Shown: one piece after another, positions 9,888 to 19,613 of the stretch
Layout of the letters: every line of letters begins with the position of its first letter
How positions within the stretch are numbered: the stretch's first letter is position 1
DNA from: Stigmatella ashevillena
GTDB taxonomy: Bacteria; Myxococcota; Myxococcia; Myxococcales; Myxococcaceae
Direction of reading: 5' to 3'
DNA length: 64,000 bases
NCBI RefSeq assembly: GCF_028368975.1
Contig: NZ_JAQNDM010000002.1
Coordinates: 6,690,425 to 6,754,424, forward strand
The notes under the pieces: generated by a model
What the model was told of the DNA's origin: nothing
What the model saw: only the letters and a program-made list of their open reading frames with translations
Databases searched by the model: none
Program-made: the position numbers and the translations under genes

Positions 9888-10679
9888 ATGACCCCCATTG
9901 CCACATCGGATGTCCACGCGGCGCTCAATCGCGCGGCGGAGCAGCTCCTGGTCGCCGCAGGTCCCGACGGTATCGTCAGTCGGAAAGATATCCGCGCCAA
10001 GCTGCTCTCGTTGGAGGGCACCGAGCGAGAACTCGTCGACATGCTTTATCGGTTCATTGATCGCCGCGACACCGCGCGCTCTGCCCGGGTGACCAAAGCC
10101 GATATCAATGCCGCGCTCGCGTTCATCCGGACCGAGCTCGTCGATCGCTTTGATCTCGACAACAATGGTCTCTCCGAGGACGAGGTCGCGCGCATGTCCG
10201 ATCTCGGCAAGCGCGCTGTCGCCCTCGCGAGAACGCTCAAGGCAGCGACGGAGCCCACGGGCGAGGCGCTCGCGCAAAAGATTGGAGAGCTCGCCAAAGG
10301 GCTCTTCTTCGATGGCTACTACGGCACAGAGGGTGGGGTGCGCATCCAGCCCTTCCACGCCGCAGCGAAGCTCTCCCGGCTCACCCCAGAAGGCCTCCGC
10401 GCCGCGCTTGGGCTCACGGACCGGCCGGAGCACGAGATCGTGAGGTTCGAGCCCGCGGATCCGAGCCTTCAAGGGGTCATCAAGGCTCATTGGGACATGC
10501 CCGAATACGAGCAGGCCGAGGAACTCGTCCGGTTCATGAAGGCCCACCTGCGTGAGGTTCATGCGGCGATTCTCGGTCGCGATGATCCGGAACTGGGCGC
10601 GGAGCACCCGCTTTACATCGTGGGTATCGACTCCACCGGAAATCTCGTGGGGCTGAAGACCGGCGTCGTCTGGACCTGA
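9888..10679 (+). CDS. Probable NuiA-like nuclease-inhibitor domain protein with EF-hand-like segment
   Basis: The 263-residue protein has no signal peptide. The C-terminal half (GLFFDGYYGTEGGVRIQPF through to HPLYIVGIDSTGNLVGLKTG) resembles the NuiA family, whose founder inhibits a sugar-non-specific nuclease and ends with a similar 'VYIxGKTxxGxWxGLxT' strand pair. The N-terminal half is helical and contains FDLDNNGLSEDEVARM, an EF-hand-like calcium loop that is one residue short of the canonical 12. The ATG at 9888 has AAGGAGAG eight bases upstream. It precedes the von Willebrand A protein by 72 bases on the same strand and may be co-transcribed. The NuiA assignment rests on memory of the family pattern and is moderate. 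Confidence 0.55.
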   Translation: MTPIATSDVHAALNRAAEQLLVAAGPDGIVSRKDIRAKLLSLEGTERELVDMLYRFIDRRDTARSARVTKADINAALAFIRTELVDRFDLDNNGLSEDEVARMSDLGKRAVALARTLKAATEPTGEALAQKIGELAKGLFFDGYYGTEGGVRIQPFHAAAKLSRLTPEGLRAALGLTDRPEHEIVRFEPADPSLQGVIKAHWDMPEYEQAEELVRFMKAHLREVHAAILGRDDPELGAEHPLYIVGIDSTGNLVGLKTGVVWT

Positions 10680-10751
10680 AGCCTTACCCGGGCGTTGTCT
10701 CCCTTGTCGTTGTGATCAACCCGCCAACCGATGTGGAAGGAATCCTGCGTT

Positions 10752-12731
10752 ATGTCACAAACACCCAATCCCCAATCCCCTTCTTCCGAAGAGCTCGACC
10801 TGGTGTTCTGGGACCCTTCGGGATACAAGTGGAATGGCTCCGGTGACTGGAACCAGTGGCGCTATTTCTCCGATGGGTTGGGAGGGGAGATCGGCATCCG
10901 ATTCGGCGTCAGCTCTGGCTTTGGCACCTTTGATTGGAGCAACGGGGGCGTGCCCCCGCACGGCTCGATCAAGGACGGCACCGGCGCCTCCTCGTTCGGC
11001 AAGAATGAGCAGACGGGCTGGGCGTCCACCAGCGTCAACGCGGTCCGTATGCAGGCAAACAGGCAGTTCACCAGCGCCCAGAACAATTTCACGATCGAAC
11101 TCGACTTCTCCCGGTACAAGGGCTCGAAGGTCGGGGGCAAGGACGGCGTCGCGGGGGCCAATACGCTCATCGGTGTGAGCGACATTTACGCGGGCCTGAC
11201 CTACGCCAGGACGGTGGTCACCTTCACCGGCACGCTCGCCGACGGCAGCGCCGCAAGCCCGCAGGGCTGGAAAGTGATCAACGGCGGTGCAGCGCCTCCC
11301 ACCGCCGGGGGCAATCAGCCCAGCGCGCAATTGAGCCTCGCGAACGGCGTGTTGCAGGGCACCAACAGGCCGGCTCCCGGCGGCATGGCCAACTCGATCG
11401 ATACCGTGATGGGTTTGGTGCGGCTCGACGCGGTTGGCTACAAGACGCTGCACCTGCGTTATGACATCTTCCCGGTAGGGAACAACCGGGCGCCGCGCGT
11501 CGACAATTCGGGCCTGTACGTCGCCTCCGCCTTCCCGCGCAAGCCCGCGCGCACGGAGCCGCCCAAGGCCGAGGAGCCGGTCAAGCCCGCTGAGCCACCC
11601 AAGGCCGAGAAGCCCGTTACGCCCTCCACGCCGGGTAAGCCCACCGTCGTCATCAAGGACAAGCCTGGAAAGCGGCCAGGGGCCACCACCAGCTACACCT
11701 TCACCGTGAAGAACCCAGACGGCTCGATCGCGGGCAAGGGCTGCTTCACCTATGAGACCCCGGCCGACGGTGGGGAACCCAAGCTGACCGCGTTCTATTA
11801 CCACGACAAGGTCATCGGGACGATCAACCAGGCCAACGTCCAGACGTTCTACTTCAATCAGGACGATGAGGATAAGCGCTTCACGTTCGTGACCGGCACC
11901 CCGGCCAAGGGAATCTGCAGCCTGACCGCGGACACCACCTTGCCGGCGCAACTCACCGGAATCGGCGGCGAAGGCCCGCAGAAATACCTCGGGAAGACGC
12001 TGGAATTCCCCAAGCTGGCCACGGGGACCACCACCACAGAAGAGAGCACCTCCGTTCCTGCGGTCGATCTCGTCGTGGTCATCGACTCCAGCGTCTCGAT
12101 GAAGGACGAGGCCGACGCGCTGAACCAGGCGGTCGGTGCGGCCATCGAGGCGGCCAAGACCAAGTGCCCCTCGGACCTGCGCGTCACGTACCTGGGGATC
12201 GAAGGGACGTTCAAGAACACTCGCTTTGACACCACGGTCAAAAACTACCTGACCGGCACCGCCAAGGCGGACGAAGCCGCGCTGCGGGGGCGCAAGAAGG
12301 GCTCCGTGTCGGGCGGCGGCGCGCAGGAGGATGGGGCGCGCGCCATGGAGGACGTCATCGCTCACTATGACTGGCGGGCCGGCGCCAAGCGCGCGGTCTT
12401 CTTCCTCGGCGACGAGGCGTTCGAGGGCGGCGGCAGCGACGTCAATCAAGAAGATATCGACGCCGCCAACCGTGCCATCGATGCCGCCAAGAAGGGCGAT
12501 GTCCGGCTCCACACGTACCTCGGTACGAGCGGCGCGAAGGAGAAGCAGCGAAAGGCTCTGGAGGCGGAGTTCGCGCGCGCCGCGGCCGAGACTGGCGGCA
12601 AGGCGTTCACATCCAAAGACGCGCTGAACGGCTTCCAGGATCTCCTGGAGAAGGTGATCTGCGGCAGCAAGTCGAGCACGACCACCACGACCGAGTTCTG
12701 CTGCTGCCAGGAGTATGTGGAGCAGACCTAG
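10752..12731 (+). CDS. Large von Willebrand factor A domain protein with cysteine tail, function unknown
   Basis: The 659-residue protein has no signal peptide or membrane segment. The N-terminal 250 residues (SEELDLVFWDPSGYKWNG, GIRFGVSSGFGTFDWSNGG) look beta-rich and are unrecognised. A Pro/Lys/Glu-rich linker follows (EPPKAEEPVKPAEPPKAEKP, about residues 275-300), then a second beta-rich domain (TSYTFTVKNPDGSIAGKG). A vWA domain spans about 436-625 with the MIDAS motif DSSVSM after DLVVVI and the strand KRAVFFLGDEAF. The tail ends in SSTTTTTEFCCCQEYVEQT with three adjacent cysteines. GGAAGGA lies about ten bases before the ATG at 10752. vWA domains mediate metal-dependent protein contacts; the partner is unknown, with the NuiA-like neighbour a candidate. 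Confidence 0.75.
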   Translation: MSQTPNPQSPSSEELDLVFWDPSGYKWNGSGDWNQWRYFSDGLGGEIGIRFGVSSGFGTFDWSNGGVPPHGSIKDGTGASSFGKNEQTGWASTSVNAVRMQANRQFTSAQNNFTIELDFSRYKGSKVGGKDGVAGANTLIGVSDIYAGLTYARTVVTFTGTLADGSAASPQGWKVINGGAAPPTAGGNQPSAQLSLANGVLQGTNRPAPGGMANSIDTVMGLVRLDAVGYKTLHLRYDIFPVGNNRAPRVDNSGLYVASAFPRKPARTEPPKAEEPVKPAEPPKAEKPVTPSTPGKPTVVIKDKPGKRPGATTSYTFTVKNPDGSIAGKGCFTYETPADGGEPKLTAFYYHDKVIGTINQANVQTFYFNQDDEDKRFTFVTGTPAKGICSLTADTTLPAQLTGIGGEGPQKYLGKTLEFPKLATGTTTTEESTSVPAVDLVVVIDSSVSMKDEADALNQAVGAAIEAAKTKCPSDLRVTYLGIEGTFKNTRFDTTVKNYLTGTAKADEAALRGRKKGSVSGGGAQEDGARAMEDVIAHYDWRAGAKRAVFFLGDEAFEGGGSDVNQEDIDAANRAIDAAKKGDVRLHTYLGTSGAKEKQRKALEAEFARAAAETGGKAFTSKDALNGFQDLLEKVICGSKSSTTTTTEFCCCQEYVEQT

Positions 12732-12860
12732 GTCTGCGACCACTTTTGAGTATCGGCGGAATGGGGCACTCTGAGGTGGGGGGGCCAGGCAGCAGATGCC
12801 AGCGGCCCTCCCGCCTGCCGTTTGCCCTATGCGCTGAGCAGCACGTTTCTGTTCGTCTGC

Positions 12861-13271
12861 TCAGGACTGCTTCTGCAACTCGGGAAACTTCCCCACTTCC
12901 TGCTGAACATCCGCGGGGAAGTCCGAGAACTCCTGCACCTGGCGAACTTCGATCACCTCGTTCTCCGAGCCGGGGCAGCGCGACGCCCACTCGATGGCCT
13001 CCTCCTTGGACTTCACCTGGATCATCCAATAGCCGCCGAGCACTTCCTTGGTCTCGGAGAACGGCCCATCGGTCACCTTGGGCTTGCCCCCAGGGAACGA
13101 GATGCGCGCGCCCATGGAGGGAGGGTGCAGGCCATCGAGTGCGAGCAGAACGCCAGCCTTCTGCAGGGACTCGTTGTACTTCATCATCGCGGCCACGGCC
13201 TTGGCGTCAGGCATCGTGCCCGGCGTGGCCTGCTCGTACCCCTTGGGAATCATCAGCATCATGAAACGCAT
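12861..13271 (-). CDS. YCII-related (DGPF domain) protein
   Basis: The 136-residue protein matches the YCII/DGPF family: MRFMMLMIPKGYEQATPG at the start, then FPGGKPKVTDGPFSETKEVLGGYWMI with the name-giving DGPF, and a C-terminal SRCPGSENEVIEVRQV. Members are small ferredoxin-like-fold proteins of unclear biochemistry, often next to sigma factors. I start at 13271 because the family begins with MRFM; upstream in-frame sequence has no homology. No sigma factor lies adjacent here. Confidence 0.88.
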   Translation of the reverse strand: MRFMMLMIPKGYEQATPGTMPDAKAVAAMMKYNESLQKAGVLLALDGLHPPSMGARISFPGGKPKVTDGPFSETKEVLGGYWMIQVKSKEEAIEWASRCPGSENEVIEVRQVQEFSDFPADVQQEVGKFPELQKQS

Positions 13272-13461
13272 GGCTTGCTCTCTCTGGGACTGCGGGTGGG
13301 GCCAAGCTGTCCAGACGGCTTGGATCCGCTGAACTCTGGCTCTACGGGTACGTCGAGCGTGGGGCCGCGAGATCGACACGACGAATATTCTTTTTTTGGC
13401 GGCTGCCAAGTGTCTGAAATCACGGGGTGTGGAGCTGCGTACCTCCCTCTGGCCGCCCATC

Positions 13462-14487
13462 TCAACCCTCTGTCTTTCGTGCGTCCGCGGGGGCGTTGGG
13501 GTGACGGGCGAGCAGCATCCGAAGCTGCGGTTGCCGTTTCACGGCATCTTGCTTCAGCAGGTGCGCGATGAGGGCAGGAGGCGCCGCGCTCCACCGGGCG
13601 ATGTTCTGGATGAACAGCGGCGAGCGGTAGGGCCGTCCGCACAAGAGCGCTGCGGTCTTGCCGTCCACGGGCAGGCCTGAGAGGGACAGCAGACAGCGCC
13701 CTTCCGTGTGGAGGATCAACTCCACCTTCTCCTCGGACGGGCCCTTGCTGAAACGGTGGCGCAACAACTCGCGTGCCGTGCGGCGCGTGCTCTCGGGGAT
13801 GTCCCGGTCCGCCATCACCTTGTGCAACTCCATCAGCCGCCGGGCGCTCCAGAGACGCCGGAAGAGGCCTCCGGGCAACTGAGGATTGCGCACCAGCCAG
13901 CGGCGCACGCCTCCATCCGCCGCGAAGGCCGCCCGCGCGCAGATCGCCTCCAGCCCTGCCGGGTGGCGATGGTGGCGTGCGATGAGGCGCGCGTGCGCCA
14001 GCCCCACCCGGGGATTGTCCAGCAGGGCCTTGAGGACGGCGGGCACCGGGTCGAAGCAGAAGGCGGACAGTTCGGGCTCCTCTGCGAGGTGTGCGCGGGC
14101 CTTGCGCTCGTTCTCGTTCAGCGGGTGAAGCCGCGTCTCGAAGAGCTGACGGAAATTTCCCAGCGCCTCCGGGGGCTCATCGTCCGGTTCGTCTTCGGAG
14201 GCTTCTGGGGGCTCCGGCTCCGGAAGAGGGTCTTCGGTGGAATCCCTGGAAGCAGGCGCTGGTGCAGTGCGTTGTCCTGAGGGGGCGGGAGCGGGTTGGA
14301 TGGCTCCCTGCTCCACGAGCCGGTCAAGGATGGCTTGGAGGCGCTCGGGCGGAAGCCCGGTGAGCGCTGGCAGATGGCTGGCCGCCGTGCCACCATCCAG
14401 CCGAGACAGAACGAATCCCTCTTCGGCTGAGAGGGACAGGCGTTTGAGGTCCACCGCGAGGTTGGGCTTCGGAGTCCAGTCAACCAT
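13462..14487 (-). CDS. Conserved myxobacterial protein with N-terminal winged-helix-like segment
   Basis: The 341-residue cytoplasmic protein starts with VDWTPKPNLAVDLKRLSLSA and GFVLSRLDGGTAASHL, PALTGLPPERLQAILDRLVE. This helical pattern is common at the N-terminus of myxobacterial regulatory proteins and resembles a small winged helix. A Pro/Glu-rich acidic linker follows (EPEPPEASEDEPDDEPPEA), then a helical repeat-like C-terminal domain (NPRVGLAHARLIARHHRHP, VRRWLVRNPQLPGGLFRRL), suggestive of HEAT-like repeats. The start at 14487 avoids overlap with the divergent gene; ATGs at 14505 and 14517 are alternatives. No function can be assigned. Confidence 0.7.
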   Translation of the reverse strand: MVDWTPKPNLAVDLKRLSLSAEEGFVLSRLDGGTAASHLPALTGLPPERLQAILDRLVEQGAIQPAPAPSGQRTAPAPASRDSTEDPLPEPEPPEASEDEPDDEPPEALGNFRQLFETRLHPLNENERKARAHLAEEPELSAFCFDPVPAVLKALLDNPRVGLAHARLIARHHRHPAGLEAICARAAFAADGGVRRWLVRNPQLPGGLFRRLWSARRLMELHKVMADRDIPESTRRTARELLRHRFSKGPSEEKVELILHTEGRCLLSLSGLPVDGKTAALLCGRPYRSPLFIQNIARWSAAPPALIAHLLKQDAVKRQPQLRMLLARHPNAPADARKTEG

Positions 14488-14503
14488 GAGGGAGAACGCT
14501 TCC

Positions 14504-14877
14504 ATGTCCGAGCGCATCGCTACCTACGCCGAGTTCTGGCCGTTCTATCTGCGTGAACACTCGAAGCCTGTCACGCGCTGGCTGCATTTCGTGGGCACCT
14601 CGCTGGGGCTGGGGATTGCCGTCACCGCCGTGAGGTTGGGCAAGGGCTCGCTCATTCCCGCGGCCCTCGTGTGTGCCTATGGCATGGCGTGGGTGGGGCA
14701 CTTCGGCATCGAGAAGAACCGGCCCGCCACCTTCAAGTATCCCCTCTGGTCGTTCATCTCCGACTTCCGGATGCTGGGGCTGATGGCCGTGGGGCAGCTC
14801 GGTCCTCACCTGGAGCGGGCCCGGGCGGGAGCTTCCCAGCCTCCCGCACCGGCCGCCGTGGAAGGCGGGAAGGCCGT

Positions 14878-14881
<4 letters not shown>
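14504..14881 (+). CDS. Mpo1-like (DUF962/YGL010w) membrane protein
   Basis: The 125-residue protein fits the DUF962 family, whose yeast member Mpo1 is an iron-dependent dioxygenase in phytosphingosine alpha-oxidation. Seen here are the N-terminal [19 protein letters not shown] with the conserved H-x-x-x-x-R-x-x-H pattern, two hydrophobic segments ([16 protein letters not shown] and [20 protein letters not shown]), and the second histidine motif [26 protein letters not shown] stands about nine bases before the ATG. It is divergent, with only 16 bases to the neighbouring start, and its stop shares a CTAG with the msrA stop. Whether it shares the Mpo1 reaction is not shown. Confidence 0.85.
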
Positions 14882-15534
<653 letters not shown>

Positions 15535-15599
15535 GCCCCAGTGTTAGCCACCCAGCAGCCGGTTTTCATCTTCTTGGTATGAGGTACCGTGCAGGCGCC

Positions 15600-17276
15600 A
15601 TGCTCCGTGTTCTCCATTGGCCGGCCCTTCTCCTGCTTCTGCCCACATTGGCCCTTGCCCAAGGGGCGAAGGAGACGAAGAAGGAGCCCAAGTCCAGGCC
15701 CCGGGTCGACTGCAAGCTCGCGGGTCCCAAGCGCGCCGCCCTGTTCTCCGCGGAGGCGATGCCTGGCAGGCCGCTCTCCGAGCGGTATGCCGAATACGTA
15801 GGCACGTGTGGGCTCGATGAGGTGGTGGCCCTGACGCAGCAGCTCGTCCGGTTCAAGACGGTGAGCGGTGAGCCACCCGCGGCCAAGAGCCCTGGCGTCG
15901 CCGCTTTGGGCCGCTTCTTGCGGAAGTGGGCCCAGGCCCATGGCTTTGATTACCGGGTGGTCGGGAACAATGACGTGTTCGAGCTGTCCTGGGGCACGGA
16001 GGCTCCGCACCTGGGGCTCGTCTTTCACGGGGACGTGGCGCCTGTGTCCGCTTCCGAGTGGAGGCATGATCCGTTCGATCCCCAGGTGATGGACGGGAAG
16101 CTCTATGGCCGGGGGGTCAGCGACGGCAAGGGTCCCCTCGCCACGGCCCTCGTCTCACTGGCCATGGCCCAGGAGATGGGCCTGAAGCCCTGGAAGGGCC
16201 GGGTGCTCGTCATCATCGGCAACGGCGGGCAGGGGGACCGGAAGGGGATGGAGCAATACGTCCGGACTCAGCCCCTGCCTGCCCACGCCGTCTCCGTGGA
16301 TGCCGAGTACCCCGTCGTGGTGGCGCAATCCGGCTTCGCCGTTCTGAACCTGGAAGCGCCCTTGCGCTCCCGGGACGAGAAGGAGCCCGGGCTTCTGGTG
16401 GCCGTTGATGCCTCCGCTGGGGAGGCGCTCACCCAGGTGCCTGCCTCCGCCTCCTTGGAGCTTCTGCCTGCTCAGGGGACCTCGGCCGAGCAGGGGCTCG
16501 CCCTCGTCCAGAAAGCCTTGGAGGCCGTCCGCCGGGAGCGGCCCACGCTGGCCGCCGAGGTGAAGCTCCGTCCGGTGCCCGGTGTCGCGGCAGGCTCGCG
16601 CATTGTCCTCTCCGTCCGGGGGCGGACCGCGCCCTCCGCGCTGCCGGAAAGAGGGCAGAACGCGCTTTGGGATCTCTCGGTCATCGCCGGGCAGCTGCCC
16701 CTGTCGGAGAACGGGCTCGTGGTGATGCTGCGGACGGTGGCTCGCCGGTTGGACGGGGACCATTACGGTGAGCGTCTGGGAATTGCCGGGCAGGATCTGC
16801 TCATGGGACCGCTCGTCGTGGCCCCCACCCTGCTTCGGGTGAAGGACGGAAAGGTGTCCCTGCGCATCCACCTGCACCGGCCCCGGAGCGAGGATGGCAC
16901 CGATGATTTCCACAAGGGACTCGACCATGCCGTGGCGCTCATCACCCAGGAGACCGATGGGTGGGTGACGGAAGGGGCTGGCCGCTCCGTGGGAGAGCCT
17001 TATCTGGCGGATGCCTCCGCGCCTCTCGTCGCGAAACTGCTGGAGGTCTACAAGCTTCAGCGTGGGATGGGAGAAGGGGTCAAGCCCCTCTCGTTCCGGG
17101 GAGAGACCTATGCCCGGTTGTTCCCCCGGGGGGTAGACTTTGGTCCCCGGCTCCCTGGGGAGCCCCACATGGGCCAGGCCTCCAATGAGTTCATCTCCCT
17201 GGAGCATCTGGCCCTGAACACCCGGATGATCGCCGCTGCCTTGCAGGCCCTGGTCTTCTCTCCGAATGCGCCCTGA
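15600..17276 (+). CDS. Exported M20 (PepV-like) peptidase homologue lacking the catalytic glutamates
   Basis: The 558-residue protein begins with a clear signal peptide (LHWPALLLLLPTLALAQG; start at 15600, with an in-frame ATG at 15579 as alternative). It aligns with M20 dipeptidases: HGDVAPV (first metal His/Asp), YGRGVSDGKGP (bridging Asp), a SVDAEYPVVVAQSGF Asp, and a C-terminal PGEPHMGQASNEF His. The segment that should read G-T-D-E-E-T-G, with the general-base and metal-binding glutamates, is instead GNGGQGDRKGMEQYV (from residue 207). The fold is therefore retained but both glutamates are missing, which suggests a non-catalytic or altered enzyme. It converges on the sensor kinase gene with a six-base gap. 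Confidence 0.85.
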   Translation: MLRVLHWPALLLLLPTLALAQGAKETKKEPKSRPRVDCKLAGPKRAALFSAEAMPGRPLSERYAEYVGTCGLDEVVALTQQLVRFKTVSGEPPAAKSPGVAALGRFLRKWAQAHGFDYRVVGNNDVFELSWGTEAPHLGLVFHGDVAPVSASEWRHDPFDPQVMDGKLYGRGVSDGKGPLATALVSLAMAQEMGLKPWKGRVLVIIGNGGQGDRKGMEQYVRTQPLPAHAVSVDAEYPVVVAQSGFAVLNLEAPLRSRDEKEPGLLVAVDASAGEALTQVPASASLELLPAQGTSAEQGLALVQKALEAVRRERPTLAAEVKLRPVPGVAAGSRIVLSVRGRTAPSALPERGQNALWDLSVIAGQLPLSENGLVVMLRTVARRLDGDHYGERLGIAGQDLLMGPLVVAPTLLRVKDGKVSLRIHLHRPRSEDGTDDFHKGLDHAVALITQETDGWVTEGAGRSVGEPYLADASAPLVAKLLEVYKLQRGMGEGVKPLSFRGETYARLFPRGVDFGPRLPGEPHMGQASNEFISLEHLALNTRMIAAALQALVFSPNAP

Positions 17277-17282
17277 GCGCGC

Positions 17283-19331
17283 TCACGCGCTGCCATGCGG
17301 CCAGCGCACCTTGAAGCAGGTGCCCTTCTCCGCGCTGGAGTGAACCTCCACCTCTCCCCCATGCGCCTGGGCGAGTTGACGCACGATGTGGAGTCCCAGT
17401 CCCAGGCTTCGCTTTCCGCCGCGCCCCTCGTTGGGCCGCTGGTCGGTAGGGCGCCGCTTGAAGGGATCGAACAAGTTCGGCAGCAGTTCTGGGGGAATGG
17501 GTTCGCCCTCGTTCCAGACTTCCATCATCACGTGGGCGCCTTCATCCCGGATCACGGTCCGCACGGGGGTCTCCTCGCTCCCGTGCTGAAGGGCGTTGAA
17601 CACCAGGTTGCCCAGCACCTGGGATACCCGGTCCGGATCCCACGAGCCCGAGGTGTCTCCCCGCACCTCGAGGAGGAGCTGGCGCTGGGGGAAGGTCGCC
17701 TGCAGTTCATCCAGCGTATTGCGGCACACCTCGCCCATGTTCATGGGCTGGCACGTCACGGGAATGCCCCCCCCCAGTCGGCTGCGGGTGAAGTCCAGGA
17801 TGTCGTCGATCATCCGGCCCATGCGGGCGCCGCTGCGGCGGATGCGCTCCACCGCCTGCCGTCCCCGGGCATCCAGGTCCCTCTGCCGAGAGAGCTGGAA
17901 GGCAGAGGCGTTGATGGCGCTGAGCGGATTGCGCAGGTCGTGTCCGAGCACGGCCAGGAGCTGCTCGCGGAAGGAGACAGCCTGCTCCAGCGCGAGCTCG
18001 GCCCGCTTGCGCGCGGTGATGTCGACCACCACGTCCCCCACGCCCAGCAGCTCTCCATTCGAGGCCCGGATCGGAAAGAGGTTGATCAGCCAGGTGCGGC
18101 CCGGGAGGTACTCGGACCCGAGGGGAGTGGACAGCTCGAAGTGCTCAATGGTCTCTCCCGTCTCCAGGATGCGTAAAAAAAGGGGTTCCAGGTGCTCGGC
18201 GATGAAGGGCGCCACCATCTCGCGGAAGACGCTGCCCAGATGTGCCTCCACCGAAGCGCCATTGAGCTTCGCGAGGATGTCGTTGATGCGCAGGAAGCGC
18301 ATCGTCCGGTCCACGATGGCGATGCCCATGGTCGAGCTGTCCAACAGCCCGTCGAGCATCGCCAGGGAGCGCTGGGACGTCTCCCGCGCGGCCTGCTCGC
18401 GGGCGCGCAGTTGGGCCTGGACGATGAGCGCCGTGGCCCGGGCGGCCATGGTCCGGAAGAGCAGGGTGTCCGCCTCGGAGAAGGCATGGGTGGTGCGAGA
18501 GCCCATGTGCGCCACGCCGATGAGCTTCCCACCCTCTAGCAGGGGCACGCCGTAGAGCGCGAGCAAGCCCAGGCGCTGGGCGGCCTCGTCTTGAACGCCC
18601 TCCAGCGCCGGCCGCACCGCGAGTGGCTGGCGCCTGGCGGCGATCCGGCCCGCGAAGCTCTTCTCCCCGCGCACGCGCAGGCCCAGCGACTTCTCCGCGC
18701 CCAACCCCAGCGCCGCCCGGACCTGGAGGCCCTCTCCCTCGCACAGGAGGATGGTGGCGGAGTCCACCTGGAGGCTGGTTTCCATCAGCAGGCAGAGCAG
18801 CCGGTGCAGCAGGGTCTCCACGTCCGGGCTGTCCATCGCTGCCTGCATCATCCCGTCCAGCGCGTTCATCGTGCGCTCACGCAGCCGGGTGTAGCTGAGC
18901 ATCGCCCGGCCCAGGCTCTGGTCGAGCAGATCCTCCAGCAGGGCCAGGGCACCGGGGGAAGGGCGGAGGGACTCGGCCGCCAGTTGCTGGAGGATGCAGC
19001 GGCGCAGCAGGCCATACTCGGTGGCGAGCTCATGGATGTCGAAGCCCTGATCCAGCCGTGCGAAGGCGTGCATGTCGGAGAGGATGCACGGAAGCTGGAG
19101 TGGCACCCCGTGCTCCGTGTGGGCCAACGCCTCGGTGATGCCCTCCAGCAGCGAGGGGATGTGATGAACGGTCGGTGTCCCCCGGCCGCTCCGGTGGGAG
19201 TGCAGGGCATGGGTGGAGCTCTGCCACCGGGCAAGGATGTGCTGCCGGTGGTCGCGGAGGAAGGCCGCCAGCCGGAGAGGTTCTTCCGGTTCTCTGTCTG
19301 AGGTGTCCCTCGCTGGCTCCTGCTCGAACAT
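17283..19331 (-). CDS. Sensor histidine kinase (RsbRD-like N-terminus, GAF, PAS, HisKA, HATPase)
   Basis: The 682-residue soluble kinase has an N-terminal helical domain (LAAFLRDHRQHILARWQSS, YGLLRRCILQQLAAESL) of the RsbRD/globin-sensor-like type found in stress kinases. It continues with a GAF domain (LLCEGEGLQVRAALGLGAEK, LLALYGVPLLEGGKLIGVAH), a PAS domain (MGIAIVDRTMRFLRINDILA), HisKA with an intact H-box (REQLLAVLGHDLRNPLSAIN), and a HATPase (NLVFNALQHG, GLGLHIVRQLAQAHGG). I start at 19331 because GGAGGG lies five to six bases upstream; longer in-frame starts lack this. No response regulator is adjacent, so it is an orphan kinase and its signal is unknown. Confidence 0.92.
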   Translation of the reverse strand: MFEQEPARDTSDREPEEPLRLAAFLRDHRQHILARWQSSTHALHSHRSGRGTPTVHHIPSLLEGITEALAHTEHGVPLQLPCILSDMHAFARLDQGFDIHELATEYGLLRRCILQQLAAESLRPSPGALALLEDLLDQSLGRAMLSYTRLRERTMNALDGMMQAAMDSPDVETLLHRLLCLLMETSLQVDSATILLCEGEGLQVRAALGLGAEKSLGLRVRGEKSFAGRIAARRQPLAVRPALEGVQDEAAQRLGLLALYGVPLLEGGKLIGVAHMGSRTTHAFSEADTLLFRTMAARATALIVQAQLRAREQAARETSQRSLAMLDGLLDSSTMGIAIVDRTMRFLRINDILAKLNGASVEAHLGSVFREMVAPFIAEHLEPLFLRILETGETIEHFELSTPLGSEYLPGRTWLINLFPIRASNGELLGVGDVVVDITARKRAELALEQAVSFREQLLAVLGHDLRNPLSAINASAFQLSRQRDLDARGRQAVERIRRSGARMGRMIDDILDFTRSRLGGGIPVTCQPMNMGEVCRNTLDELQATFPQRQLLLEVRGDTSGSWDPDRVSQVLGNLVFNALQHGSEETPVRTVIRDEGAHVMMEVWNEGEPIPPELLPNLFDPFKRRPTDQRPNEGRGGKRSLGLGLHIVRQLAQAHGGEVEVHSSAEKGTCFKVRWPHGSA

Positions 19332-19613
19332 CGTACCCTCCAGGACCGCAGGGGCAGTGGGCCCTGGCCCCTGAGCGCTGGGCATGGTGCACGATGGTGT
19401 CTCCCTTGCCGGAAGACACAGGAGCGGCCAAGCCAAGGCTGCCAGGGTCGAAACCTCCAGGGGCCTTGAGGGGATGCCTCCCATGCCTGTCCGTCCAGAA
19501 CGACGGGACAGGTGTCCTTCCTGGGCGCGGCCCCCATCACGGCTGAAAATGGGGCGTGCTCCTTTGTTGAGGAGGTGGGGACTTCCCGAATGCTCGGTTA
19601 GGGTTCATGGCAG

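Noticed and set aside
10755-12743. Minus-strand frame of 662 codons opposite the vWA protein
   Set aside because: The plus strand has a good ribosome site, a MIDAS motif and normal composition. The opposite frame is Arg/Gly/Leu-rich without motifs.
17283-19331. Second kinase as another degenerate one
   Set aside because: Its H-box (GHDLRNPL) and ATPase boxes are intact, so there is no reason to call it a pseudokinase.
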